Assembly: GCA_935421135.1 (NCBI GenBank)
Contig: OW285194.1
Location: forward strand, 14,841,376-14,905,375
Direction of reading: 5' to 3'
Length of the DNA stretch: 64,000 nucleotides
Origin: Bugulina stolonifera
Taxonomy: Eukaryota; Bryozoa; Gymnolaemata; Cheilostomatida; Bugulidae
The translations under genes were made by a program, and so were the position numbers. The notes below the pieces were generated by a model. That model saw only the letters and a list, made by a program, of their open reading frames with translations, had not been told where the DNA came from and searched no databases. Positions within the stretch are counted from its first letter, which is position 1, and each line of letters begins with the position of its first letter. Shown here piece by piece: positions 23,060 to 33,335 of the stretch.

Positions 23060-24660
23060 CAATAATATCTTTCTATGTTGTGATAGGGGTTTGGGGTAAG
23101 GGTGGACAACTCACAATAAAAAAGAAGACAACTCTATATTAAGGACCGGTGCAATACTTCTCTATGGAACAGATGTTGTGAATTCTGTACTTGTTTCTTG
23201 TTCATAATGTTTGGGGATTATGGGTAATGCGAGAAACATACATTGTCAAGGACACATTGCAATGAATATTAGATGAGTTCTAGTGGGCCATGTGTAACAG
23301 TAAGCCTAATAGGTAAGACGCCACACTAATTATATACTGATGAACATGAAGGCGCATACATAGTTAGGCAGTGCAGTTGTGTGAATGTCTAATGTAAGTA
23401 ACTGATAGTACATTTTAGTCTCATTAGGATGTACGTCAGACTAATGTGGTTGAGTGAGTGCATGACTGAGAGTGCTATTATAAACCATGTAATGTTTTAG
23501 TATCTACATGCACATGTGCATACTACTACCTACATGTACATGTACAGTGCACATGTAGGTAGTGTAGTGTACATACATGTAAATACATGTGCACTGTACA
23601 TGTATTTACATTTACAGTGCACATGTAGGTAGTGTAGTGGTGCAGAGACACATCCGGTTCCCTCCAAGTCTCAGGTCACAACAATAGACCCTCTACACGT
23701 GTGCTATGAATAGCAAGCAGTAGCAGCTGTCAAAACAATTATTACACCTTGCCAGCCAGAGTATATACTCCACTAGACTCACTCTCATTCAGTAGTGGTG
23801 GCAGGGTGAATCAATAGGGCCAATATACATGTACAGAATACACATGCAATAACTAGGGGTTGTCCACTCTACATAGAGCTGAAACAAAGACAACATTGGG
23901 AAGATAACTCTATGGAATAAACTGGAATTGTGTATTGGAGTTGTAACCCTCTCCCCAATTAAATATCAATAATGTTCAATAATTGTTATTGAGACTAACT
24001 TGTTCAACTCGGGCTTGGCTTTTTTGCAACTATTGCGTAATACTTACCTGAACCTTCCACCTTCCACGAGCATGGAAAGGAATGGAGTGGTCGATTGATT
24101 CCACCTTATTACATGTACTGAGTGAGAGGTAACTTATTGTGTGCTGGCTAGAGTGCTGTGCTTGAGTACTGACCCATAGGCACGAGTGTCCTAGCATGTA
24201 CATGTACATGTATGTGTAGTCAACGTATGTGTGCCTAGTCTATCCTAGCACTCTGGCAGGAGTCTCGAGAGACCTAGGCTAAGAGTCTACTAATTTAGAG
24301 AAAAATAACTCCGGTGCCTTTATTTAGAAAACAGATGTGACTTTATTGAGCTCCAGCAGACAACTGAACTGTATACAAAAATATCGCTACTTATATACAA
24401 AATCTGCTTCCGGTAGCTTCTAGCAAAAAGATGACCAACAGTTGGTCTTGCACATAATAGAAGGTTATCGAGAAAAACGACTAGGACACAACATCAAGTC
24501 CCCAAGGACCGACCTACCAAAGGTCTGCCTCCTATGTCGGATACCAGTGTTGGAAGTGTAGTTATACAGGAGTATACGGTGTGTACCCACCTCAATTTTA
24601 GTGGTTGCACGACCAGCAGGTGTGTACCCTCATTTTAAGCTAGTTTCCCCCTTGCAGTTA
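23060..24660. other. Non-coding interval with palindromic core
   Basis: No exon was supported. At 23505-23640 a set of inverted and direct repeats (ctacatgtacatgtacagtgcacatgtaggtagtgtagtg, shown here as two adjoining parts of the array) can fold into nested hairpins. The rest is AT-rich with many tacatgta words. Confidence 0.45.
23505..23640. repeat. Nested palindrome of acatgta/gtgcacatgtaggtag units
   Basis: The unit cagtgcacatgtaggtagtg occurs twice directly (about 23543 and 23615), with inverted acatgtgcactgtacatgta between them, so the array can form several alternative hairpins. Confidence 0.6.
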
Positions 24661-24663
24661 CTG

Positions 24664-24736
24664 TGGACCTAATAGCTTAGTGGTAGAGTGCTTGACTCTC
24701 ATCCACAAGGTCTTGAGTTCAATCCCCACCAAAGCA
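24664..24736 (+). pseudogene. tRNA-like sequence (tRNA pseudogene or SINE head)
   Basis: TAGCTTAGTGG (24673-24683) fits the Pol III A box, and AGTTCAATCCC about 32 bp later resembles a B box. Between them GACTCTCATCC could present a CTC anticodon. The anticodon stem needs extra bases, the acceptor strands do not pair, and no T-stem forms cleanly. I therefore do not call a functional tRNA. Confidence 0.4.
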
Positions 24737-25018
24737 TAATTTTTTCCACTTTAGTAATTCACTAATTTCTTGGCTACCATAAGATTAAGTGGATAGCTAT
24801 ACAATACTAATCTGTAAGATTGCATGTGCTGTGTACCCACCTCGATTTTTCCACTTTGAACACTGCCGGGTACATTATAGAAAACATTATAGAAGATTAT
24901 TAAACCTATACAATGCAAAAGGTCGGTTACAACCATGCAATGAGATACAATTCACACACTTGTATGTAAAATGTCAGCTATGAAATGAAAGCCTGAAAGG
25001 TTCATTTCACCACAGTAT

Positions 25019-25083
25019 TGTAATGGATTTTGGTTTCTAGTATGGTCGTCCTAAGACAACTCCCGAGTCCAAAGTGAAGTGCC
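25019..25083 (-). mobile_element. Remnant of an older LTR, 3' end, minus strand
   Basis: TGTAATGG...GGTCGTCC...GTGAAGTGCC is the reverse complement of the 3' end of an LTR like that at 20620-20687 (ggcacttcat, ggacgac, ccattaca). Together with 30960-31150 it is what remains of an older LTR interrupted by the large element. Confidence 0.6.
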
Positions 25084-25812
25084 TTATTAGAGTCTTTTAG
25101 CCATTTTATATAGTACCTTCGTGGCCGACCTTATAGATTTAGCTCATAATTATATACGACATGTTTCTCCTTATTGTAAGCACATTTTGTGCGAAGGCTG
25201 ACCTTTTATGTGGCCGAGTCGGGCGGAACCAGACATATTGTTGCGTCAGTTCCGGAGCCGACCCCATGTCGGATAACCGACACCGTGTCGGGCTCTTTTG
25301 GCCGGGAGTTTGTTATGTATATAAGGCAGTGCATTTTGTGTTGTGAATCAGTTGTTGTTTGCGCTTGAATAAAGCAACATCTCCTAACTCAACCTACAGA
25401 GGCTCACTCTTTAGGCGGGTAACTCCACCTGAGAATCCTTTGTATTCAGTACGGCTCGAGTTCACCTCATCCTAGGCTAAGCATATCTCTATCCACCCCT
25501 TAGGCTTAGGCCGATCCCGGGTTCTAATGAACCTAGCGTCGGACTTAGGTTCTCAAGGTTAGACATTCTTTCTCTACACTCCCTTGGAGTATAAACTCTA
25601 CATGACTTACGTCGGTCCTGAGCTCCAATGAGTCTCGGCATCGGACTACGTCTGATATAATCTACAATCTACACTATAAAGAGCACCCATAACTGTTCAC
25701 TCTTTTATGTAATGAGCAGAAGGTACACTTGGTCGGCATCTACCACCTTCCAAGCCCTTCACATACTTGTAGCCCTCGGCTCTCGTATGCAATAGTACTC
25801 AAAAACATTACA
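25084..25812 (+). mobile_element. 5' LTR of the retrotransposon (5'-truncated)
   Basis: Collinear with the 3' LTR (29915-30959) from ttattagagtctttt to the terminal aaaaacattaca. About 255 bp of U3 present in the 3' LTR is missing at the left, where the sequence joins the older inverted LTR. Contains the LTR promoter and poly(A) signal. Confidence 0.8.
25318..25373 (+). promoter_or_regulatory. LTR TATA box and poly(A) signal
   Basis: TATATAA at 25318-25324 and AATAAA at 25368-25373. Both are conserved in the 3' LTR and, with changes, in the LTR fragment at 15728-16450. The short spacing implies a short R region. Confidence 0.6.
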
Positions 25813-25816
25813 TCGA

Positions 25817-25834
25817 TGGCAGCGGTGGGATACC
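25817..25834 (+). other. Probable primer-binding site
   Basis: TGGCAGCGGTGGGATACC begins four bases after the LTR end. TGG at the 5' side is complementary to a tRNA CCA tail. The G discriminator implied (GCCA) suggests a Ser-type tRNA, but no host tRNA is available for comparison. Confidence 0.5.
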
Positions 25835-26021
25835 TTTGGTCTGCATCTGCAGTGAGAGGGAAGGCACCACGGCCTCGGCACTAAACCGAGCCTCGACCTT
25901 CAATTGGCCTTAATTGCAGATCCTTACCTCGGACCCTACAGAGTGAACAGTTAGGCGACTTACAGTCGTCCTCAGCTCTACATATACCAGACGACTACGT
26001 CGTCCCTATCCAGACTGAAGT

Positions 26022-26891
26022 ATGGCAGACATCGATCGGCTTGCAGAAGTCCTCGGGAGGTTTTTGGTCGAAGCTCGGCCACCTCCTCCCCAGGCTTTTT
26101 TCAAGACTCCTCAGTTTGACGGTCAAGGCGACGTCGAATTCTTCATTGAGCAATTCCTGACCGTAGCAGAAGCTAACGACTGGAACCCTGCCTCGACCTA
26201 CCTACACCTAAGAGAAGCTCTCAAGGGCGCTGCCCAAGAGTGTGGCCGACCCGGCACAACCGAAGGCATCTTTGAAGCCCTTCGGGCCAGGTTCGGACTA
26301 ACGGCCAAGGAGGCCCGACTCCAACTAGGACAACTTAATAAGGGGTCCGGAATCTCTCTCCAAGAACACGCCACAATCGTACAGAGGTTGGTCAACATAT
26401 CTTTTCCTGAGGTACCCGATGCACAGCGCCGAATCCTAGCCGTCGAAAACTTCAGCAATTCCCTAGAAGACGGACAACTCCAGAGGCATCTACTGGCGAT
26501 CAACCCCAGAGATGTCGACGCAGCCGTCAGAGCAGGCAAGGATTTCCTGCTAGTCAAAGGACCTTCCCATAGAGGAAGAACACACAATATTAGAGTCGTC
26601 GCAGAACCAGAGTCAGAGCCTAATCACATTAGTCAAGTAGACACTAGCCCAACATGGGTGGACGACCTCAAAGAGGCGATCCGTAGCCTCAGTGAAGAGG
26701 TTAAACAGCTCCGTGGACTCATACAGAACTCTCCAGCCCCAAGATTCAAGGCAAGACCCTCCTGGCAATCTGGAAAGAAACCTGGACAACCCATGTTTCC
26801 TCAGAGCTACAGTAGGACTAATCCTACTCCAGCCAAGGAGCCAGAGTACCGTGAACATAATCCGGGAAATGGCCCAGGCCCGAGACAGTAG
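26022..26891 (+). CDS. LTR retrotransposon Gag
   Basis: 289 aa from the first ATG after the leader. The region around residues 25-160 (PQFDGQGDVEFFIEQF, W at about 56, LREALKGAAQE) is the capsid-like Retrotrans_gag pattern of Ty3/gypsy-type elements: helical, ending before a Pro/Arg/Gln-rich tail. It packages element RNA into virus-like particles. No zinc-knuckle CCHC motif is seen. The next frame (protease) overlaps in the -1 phase and is open across the Gag stop, so a -1 frameshift could link them. The codons are GC-richer than the host surroundings. Confidence 0.8.
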   Translation: MADIDRLAEVLGRFLVEARPPPPQAFFKTPQFDGQGDVEFFIEQFLTVAEANDWNPASTYLHLREALKGAAQECGRPGTTEGIFEALRARFGLTAKEARLQLGQLNKGSGISLQEHATIVQRLVNISFPEVPDAQRRILAVENFSNSLEDGQLQRHLLAINPRDVDAAVRAGKDFLLVKGPSHRGRTHNIRVVAEPESEPNHISQVDTSPTWVDDLKEAIRSLSEEVKQLRGLIQNSPAPRFKARPSWQSGKKPGQPMFPQSYSRTNPTPAKEPEYREHNPGNGPGPRQ

Positions 26892-26941
26892 AAGCTGGAT
26901 CTCGAGCCCATCAACATCCTCGCTCACATACAGTTGCCATC

Positions 26942-29863
26942 TTGGAAGGACAACCCGAGGATGCTGTCGACACCACCAACACTATCCCAGCAGTGAATCT
27001 AACAACGTACAGGAAACCACATGTACCCAGCATGTACCTCCATGGACAAATAGGCGGACAACCGGTCAGAATGTTCCTAGACACAGGGTGCACCACTAAC
27101 CTGATTTCTCCTGGAACCCTCCAGAGACTCCGACTACCCAACCTAGATGTGCTACCGGTACACCAGCCGTATGGTAAGCTGGCCGACGGATCAACGATGA
27201 AGTTTGAAGGAATGGTTCAATTGCCCATCCACATCGGGCAAACCTCCTGTGAGATTCTCTTCCTGATCAGCAGCCTACCCGACGACGGCGTGCTTGGCAT
27301 GCCCTTCCTGACTACCCACAGATGTTCCATCAACTGCAACACTGCCCGAGTATACACTAGCCGGGACACATGGCTCTGTGTCGACAGACAAGGGAGACCA
27401 CATTCAATACAACACCCTTCCAGAATGCCTCCTGTTCTTACTCATCCGCAGAACTGGCCCAGACTAGAGCGTAAGACGGCTGAAGGGCAATCTAGTGCAA
27501 CTCTGCCACAGGACGACGCTGACGACCTATACCAGCCCAAACAGTCCTGGTCCCGCGAGGGACGACTGGTCGAAGGAGGGAAGTGCCCTACACTTGAGTG
27601 GAGGAAACAGGCCGACGGACACCCAAGTCCGATATCCAACTCACAGGACCCAGCTAAAGGCCGGTCCGACCGATGGACGACAGCACAGAAAGCTGAATCT
27701 ACTCAGGAGCAATCCCAAAACAATTAGCCGACCCTACTAGGCGGCCCAGATACTTCAAATAAACGGGTAAACCTACATGCCCGAGATCCTACTAAGAGCA
27801 AGACAACCCGATGGAGAAAACAGGGGGTAACTTCCCATCCACCAGCACGCTGGTTTAGGAGCCTAGGGCCGACACCAGGACACGGCCGCGACTCCGCGCA
27901 CATCTCTGCGCCCGAATTCTTGCATCTTGGATCTGACCGACAGACCGCGTCTGTGAAGACGGCTGTTCGTCCACTTAAGGGATTGCTACCTTCACCACTG
28001 ACCAGACAGACGACTAAATCTCGCCTCCGAGGACGACTGGCTACATGTTCCTCCGAGGCGGCCGATGGCCAGGATGCTACGAAAGCAAGTCCTCTCGTCA
28101 GAACAATCAAGTCCATCTCCAATGGACAAGGGCCCATCACTCTGAAAAAGAAGGCCCGTTGGATGTGTGGCCGACCTCCAGATGAAGTCGCCAAATGCCG
28201 ACGCCGAGCAAGCGTCCAGAGGAAGACTGCCCGACGGAAGGAACCTTCTTTCTTGCCCGTGGCCGAGGAATCGGGGGGCAGTTACGTAATTCCCATGAAA
28301 GTAAGCCCATCAGGTGGCTTGCCAGACAAACTTGTGGTCAGCACTAAATTAAAAACGGTTGACAAGGTGGCCAGACACAAAGGGATGCAGAACCACCAGA
28401 TCAACAAACCATTGTCCACTTCTAGTTCCAGGACATCAGGTGACCCAAGTTTCCAGGCAGCTCAACCATATATAAGGGCACCAAATCTTCACAGAATCAT
28501 CAGTGATCAGTCAGCCAGCAGCCAAGCAACACAGCCAAGTGACAAGCAGTTCTACTACTCGCCTTCGTCTCCTTCTTCTTCTTGTACCCCGAGCCAGCCG
28601 GTCGGGCATTCAATGGACACTTCAGGTGAGGACTTCGACTTGGAAGCTGCACTATTGTTGCTAGACACTGATGATCTACACACTGGTCTCGAGACTCCTA
28701 CGAGGACAGAGGTCGTACCGGTCGAGTCTGACATCGACACTAGTCCAACGTCGGCTGTGTTGGGGGGGGGGGGGGGCACAGTTAGCCAGGACCTGGTGTC
28801 ATCTGCATTGGGGGGTGCAGAAGACTTCGACTTGTACCGCCTCTCCTCAAGGGCGTCTCCCGACTCGGGTGTCTCTACTTTTATGCCTACATCGGCATCT
28901 TCTACTATTTCTTTATCTGAGTCGGCCTCGGCCACTCTAGATCTCTCGACGATATTTTCAGACTTAGGCGACTCACAACTTCCTTCTGTTGTAGCACCTT
29001 CGACTGATCTCTCAGCACAGACTCCCAGGTCGTCGGTGTGTTGGGTCTCGGCCGAGACTCAGGAGATTAGCCAAGCCACTGCCAAGTTGCGAGGTCGGGC
29101 ATCATACTGTTGTCTGTGCCATTGGGCCGGCACAGCGGCAGAGGTGACCCGACACGCTCGCCAGCACTTCACCCACTACTTCTGCCGATGTGGACACAGT
29201 GCACCTACAGCCAGAACTGTCTATACTCATCAAAAGGAGGTCGGCCATGGAAGCATCCAATACGAGGTCGACCAACCTTCCTTCCTGAATTACCTACAAG
29301 CGATGCAGTTGGATCGACGCATCCAGTACCCTACCTGTTTGCCGGAGCAAGTAGGACCTAAGCCGTATGCCTTAACCAAGGAGCCAACAATTGCAGGGAC
29401 GCGGACAGCCTTGATCCGACTGACGCCACCTCCTGCACCCAGGGCTCGACCCACCAAGAAGAAGTCGCTATGGCAACGCCTTGGTAGTCCGAAGGTACGG
29501 GTACACCGATTTCCTGAGCTACAACACTCACACAGAGGTAGCGACACGGATGACATCCCAAAGAGGCGACCTCGACCTCAAGCCAAACCAGACAAGTCAC
29601 ACAGTAGTGCTGCCCCATCTCTCAAGAGGTTACTAGGCCGACTTCCACCCAGCGAGGAGTTTTCCCGAGAAAGAGAGAGGCTGTGCAGTACTATCCATAA
29701 CCGGCTGGGACGCCTGCGGCACCAGCTTCATGATCTCCAGAGTAGACTCCTTACTTCCACTGGTACGAACCACGACGTACTTCAAGCAGAAGCAAAGAAA
29801 GTGCTCTCGGAGATACAATTACACCAGAGGCTATCCCACAAGATTCTCAAGCCCAGGGAGTAG
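26942..29863 (+). CDS. Protease-led polyprotein without reverse transcriptase (pro-X)
   Basis: One reading frame of about 973 codons runs from here to 29863, broken only by a TAG at 27725-27727. The listed start is TTG, and the frame is open back into Gag. Residues about 25-140 are a retropepsin: MFLDTGCTTNLIS carries the catalytic DTG, ADGSTMKFEG is the flap region, and DDGVLGMPFL is the second conserved (ILG-type) motif. After the amber codon come about 710 codons with no reverse transcriptase, RNase H or integrase motif. Instead there is Ser/Thr/Pro-rich sequence, a Cys/His cluster (about 29108-29250: CCLCHW, HARQHF, CRCGH, HQKEVGH) like paired zinc fingers, and a charged, probably coiled-coil C-terminus. 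The role of X is unknown. The element must borrow replication enzymes. Confidence 0.75.
28762..28776. repeat. Run of 15 G within the pro-X frame
   Basis: Encodes five Gly. A one-base slip would close the frame, so the intact length here implies either a correct 15 or a fortunate assembly. Confidence 0.6.
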
Positions 29864-29914
29864 ATGGCGGATCGGGGGGCTCTCACCTACCCTGGACTGA
29901 GAATCGAGGGGCTG

Positions 29915-30959
29915 TGTGGTGAAACAGCCTCCGTGGTAATGGCACCTAGGCCAGCCACACTGACATTATTATTAGCTGACATTCAATTATCTTATCCATG
30001 CATTATTATCCATATTCATCTATGCATTCGTTATTATCTTATATTATATATACTGCGTGTCTTATATACATATGTACTAGCAATCAAGCCTTGGGATTAC
30101 GTTCTATTGCAACTTGGTTTTTCCCACATTTATATACCTATTTAGTAATTGTCTGTTCTTACTTGATTGTGAATTATTAGAGTCTTTTTATATAGTAACT
30201 TCGTGGCCGACCTTATAGATTTAGCTCATAATTATATACGACATGTTTCTCCTTATTGTAAGCACATTTGGCCGACCTTATAGATTTAGCTCATAATTAT
30301 ATACGACATGTTTCTCCTTATTGTAAGCACATTTGGTGCGAAGGCCGACCTTTTATGTGGCCGAGTCGGGCGGAACCAGACATATTGTTGCGTCAGTTCC
30401 GGAGCCGACCCCATGTCGGATAACCGACACCATGTCGGGCCCTTTTGGCCGGAAGTTTGTTATGTATATAAGGCAGTGCATTTTGTGTTGTGAATCAGTT
30501 GTTGATTGCGCTTGAATAAAGCAACATCTCCTAACTCAACCTACAGAGGCTTACTCTTTAGGCGGGTAACTCCACCTGAGAATCCTTTGGATTCAATACG
30601 GCTCGAGTTCACCTCATCCTAGGCTAAGCATATCTCTATCCACCCCTTAGGCTTAGGCCGATCCCGGGTTCTAATGAACCTAGCGTCGGACTTAGGTTCT
30701 CAAGGTTAGACATTCTTTCTCTGCACTCCCTCGGAGTATAAACTCTACATGACCTACGTTGGTCCTGAGCTCCAATGAGTCTCGGCATCGGCCTACGTCT
30801 GATATAATCTACAATCTACACTATAAAGAGCACCCATAACTGTTCACTCTTTTATGTAATGAGCAGAAGGTACACTTGGTTGGCCTCTACCACCTTCCAA
30901 GCCTTTCACATACTTGTAGCCCTCGGCTCTCGTGTGCAATAGTACTCAAAAACATTACA
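29915..30959 (+). mobile_element. 3' LTR of the retrotransposon
   Basis: Begins TGTGGTGAAAC just after a purine-rich cgagggg that could act as the polypurine tract, and ends aacattaca. Within U3 a segment of about 67 bp (gccgaccttatagatttagc...) is tandemly duplicated near 30200-30330. It is longer than the 5' LTR, which has lost its start. The U3 start resembles the LTR fragment at 15728 (acactgacatta). Confidence 0.8.
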
Positions 30960-31150
30960 ATATCAGGTAATTCTGAGAGGTCGGGCCTCTTTACATGGGT
31001 ATAAAAAGCAGTACAATGACTCAGTAATGCCATATTCAAGTATACAAACAATATTCAACTGTCTAAGTAGCAATGAATACAAGCGGATATACATACGGGT
31101 ACGCATATAATTAGTGTCAGGTGGTATTGTCAGATATGACATCGATAACA
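30960..31150 (-). mobile_element. Remnant of an older LTR, 5' part, minus strand
   Basis: Contains ctgagaggtcgggcctct, catgggtataaaaagc and attagtgtcaggtg. These are reverse complements of segments of the LTR at 19881-20687 in the expected order, ending ataaca (TGTTAT on the minus strand). Confidence 0.65.
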
Positions 31151-31558
31151 TTTATATTAGATATTTTATGATAGCAAAGTGTAGGAGATACAAGTAGACA
31201 AATAGAATACCAGCCAGGTATACACAAATAAACAAGCAAGAGTCAATGGAAAATGTCTACTATACAAGTAGAATTAGTTCACTAGCTATTATTAAAAAGT
31301 AATATCATGTCTAATGACAGCTGCACCAGCCATAACATTTATATCGCTATTGCCAAATGCCAATATATCACGCTACATAGAGTATCAGCCAATCACAGCA
31401 AAGCATACCCATTATTTAGTAGGGTTTCTACTATACAAATAGACTTAAATCTTGAATATCATAATAACAACAGATCCAGCCATAACATTTTTATTGCTAT
31501 ACTATATATATTGTACATAGTGAGAGGAATTGGAACCCATACACAAACTTATGACTAC

Positions 31559-32183
31559 CAGACATGTGCCAAGCAGACAAATACTCAAGTCAAGAGTCAA
31601 GTAAGAGTATATATTCCCAATTGATAAAAAGTAATTTAGAGTCAACTCATCGGATGAAGCAAGTCAAAAGTAGAGTAAGAGTAAATAAACAGCCATTTTG
31701 AAAAGTAAAGTAAGAGTCAAGCAGCTAGTGCCAAAATGCTAGAGTCAGAGTAGAGTCAAAAGTACAGCGGTATGTCAAAGAGAACACCAATGGGAATTTT
31801 GTATTACACAAATTTCTGATGTATACAAGTGTGACAACTTAGTGTTAGATCAGATTTTCTGTCAGTTATAGTAGTTCTGAGGAACAAAGGCTACTTCAAA
31901 TTTGCACTTGTTATAATGGTAGGTCTGTTTATCTATAAGCCTCTCAGCTTCTCTATGGTGGACAAGACTTATTACATAATTACACCAAACCAATAGAATT
32001 TTCATTGATAGCTGAAAGATTAGAGTAAAGTAAGAGTCAAGCATCATGCTTTGTAGGAGAGTAGAAGTAAAAGTCAATTCCCAGCTTTCACACAATACAA
32101 AAGCACAAGTCAATTAAAAGTAATGAAAAGCTGTTGCTCGAGTTAACTTGAGTCGAGTAAAATGACTCGAGTGCCCATGTCTG
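31559..32183. mobile_element. Non-autonomous hAT-type element
   Basis: 625 bp with CAGACATGTGCC at the left and CAGACATGGGCACTC (reverse complement) at the right, flanked by an exact 8-bp duplication ATGACTAC (31551-31558 and 32184-32191). An 8-bp target duplication with CAG-type ends is the hAT signature. The interior is rich in GAGTCAA-like words and holds no transposase. A partial copy lies at 2721-3140. Confidence 0.8.
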
Positions 32184-32191
32184 ATGACTAC

Positions 32192-32913
32192 CAGGATAAC
32201 ATAGTAAATTATTAGCAGATAGACATTGAATAAAATTAATACTAATTTTTCTTTATGATATTTACAAAAATAGCACAGATACACAATAAATAAATGGAAT
32301 ATTAATTAGAATACAGACACAACATGATCACCCACAAGGTCACTGCCTGGTTATTATGGGGCACATACACAGATGAGAATACATGTATACAGTGATCATG
32401 TACGTGTATATGTATATGGGATTAAATTTTGCTCAGCACCATTTTTATAAATAGCCTAATTAACAGGTACATTATATCAGTTTGGAACCCAGGCCCAAGC
32501 TAGGTAATTGAAAGGCCACATTACACATATTAAATTAGCAGAAGAAAATATAGATATAGTAAAGAGAGTAGGAGACTAGTAGGTTAAATACACAAATTTT
32601 ATATATTTGAGCAAGACACTCGGCTATCATAGTAATATATTATTAGGAAAGCAGGGCTTAGTGTGATACATTATAATTATATATTAGAGAATAACAGCAT
32701 AAAGTTTAGTTTCATAGAATACTGCATGGAGTAGTAAATCAGTAAGGATATAATAACATAACATGGTAGTCAACATGTTGGTAGGTGAACTAGTAATTAG
32801 TGTCATAATTTTTGAAATTCTTGTAAGAACACTATGTGTCAATAAGTGCACAAACTTCTAGAACATTCATATACACATTATGGTTAGTATGCAGAAACTC
32901 TTTCTCTTTACAG
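32192..32913. other. Non-coding interval
   Basis: AT-rich sequence. No exon or named element is supported between the hAT-like element and the candidate exon at 32914. Confidence 0.4.
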
Positions 32914-33032
32914 CGTTAGTTGGCATACGTTTGAAGGATGAGGTCACAGAACTAATGGAATTCCCGGAATGGTTAACTGCCAAGCTGAAAGATAAACACA
33001 CTAGACTAATGACTCGAGTTTATAGGAGATGA
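32914..33032 (+). CDS. Orphan candidate terminal exon of an unidentified gene
   Basis: A good acceptor (ctttctctttacag) is followed by 119 nt encoding ALVGIRLKDEVTELMEFPEW and then a basic end (HTRLMTRVYRR) with TGA at 33030-33032. It needs a phase-1 donor upstream. The block at 22544-22659 offers one, giving an 77-residue joined segment. The family is unknown to me. No poly(A) signal was seen close by. Confidence 0.4.
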
Positions 33033-33244
33033 TGACATACATAACACAAACATGAAGCGATCCAAGGAATGCTGTACGAAACATAGATATGAGTGACTCA
33101 TGGATTACAACTTGTTTGCTGACTAAGATGGGAAATCAAAAATCCAAAAATATGATGTAAGGCTTAAGAAATAGTATACATCCTCCTATAATATCGATTG
33201 CTGCTGACATGGAAAACCCAGGAGAAGGGTATATAAGGAGAGCT

Positions 33245-33335
33245 TTTTGAGAGCACAAGCAGAGCACATTGAGAGAGCAGAGAGAGAGCTCTCACAGAGA
33301 GCACATTGAGAGAGCAGAGAGAGAGAGAGCACAAG
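33245..33335. repeat. GAGA-rich tandem repeat
   Basis: Two near-identical units of about 45 bp (gagagcacattgagagagca and a gagagagag run). Confidence 0.75.

Noticed and set aside
24664..24736. Functional tRNA-Glu (CTC)
   Set aside because: Acceptor strands do not pair and the anticodon stem-loop has the wrong length.
26198..26587. Minus-strand open frames across gag and the protease region
   Set aside because: Shadows of the plus-strand coding frames.
29998..30180. Short open frames within the 3' LTR
   Set aside because: Overlap LTR U3 in more than one phase and are absent from related LTRs.
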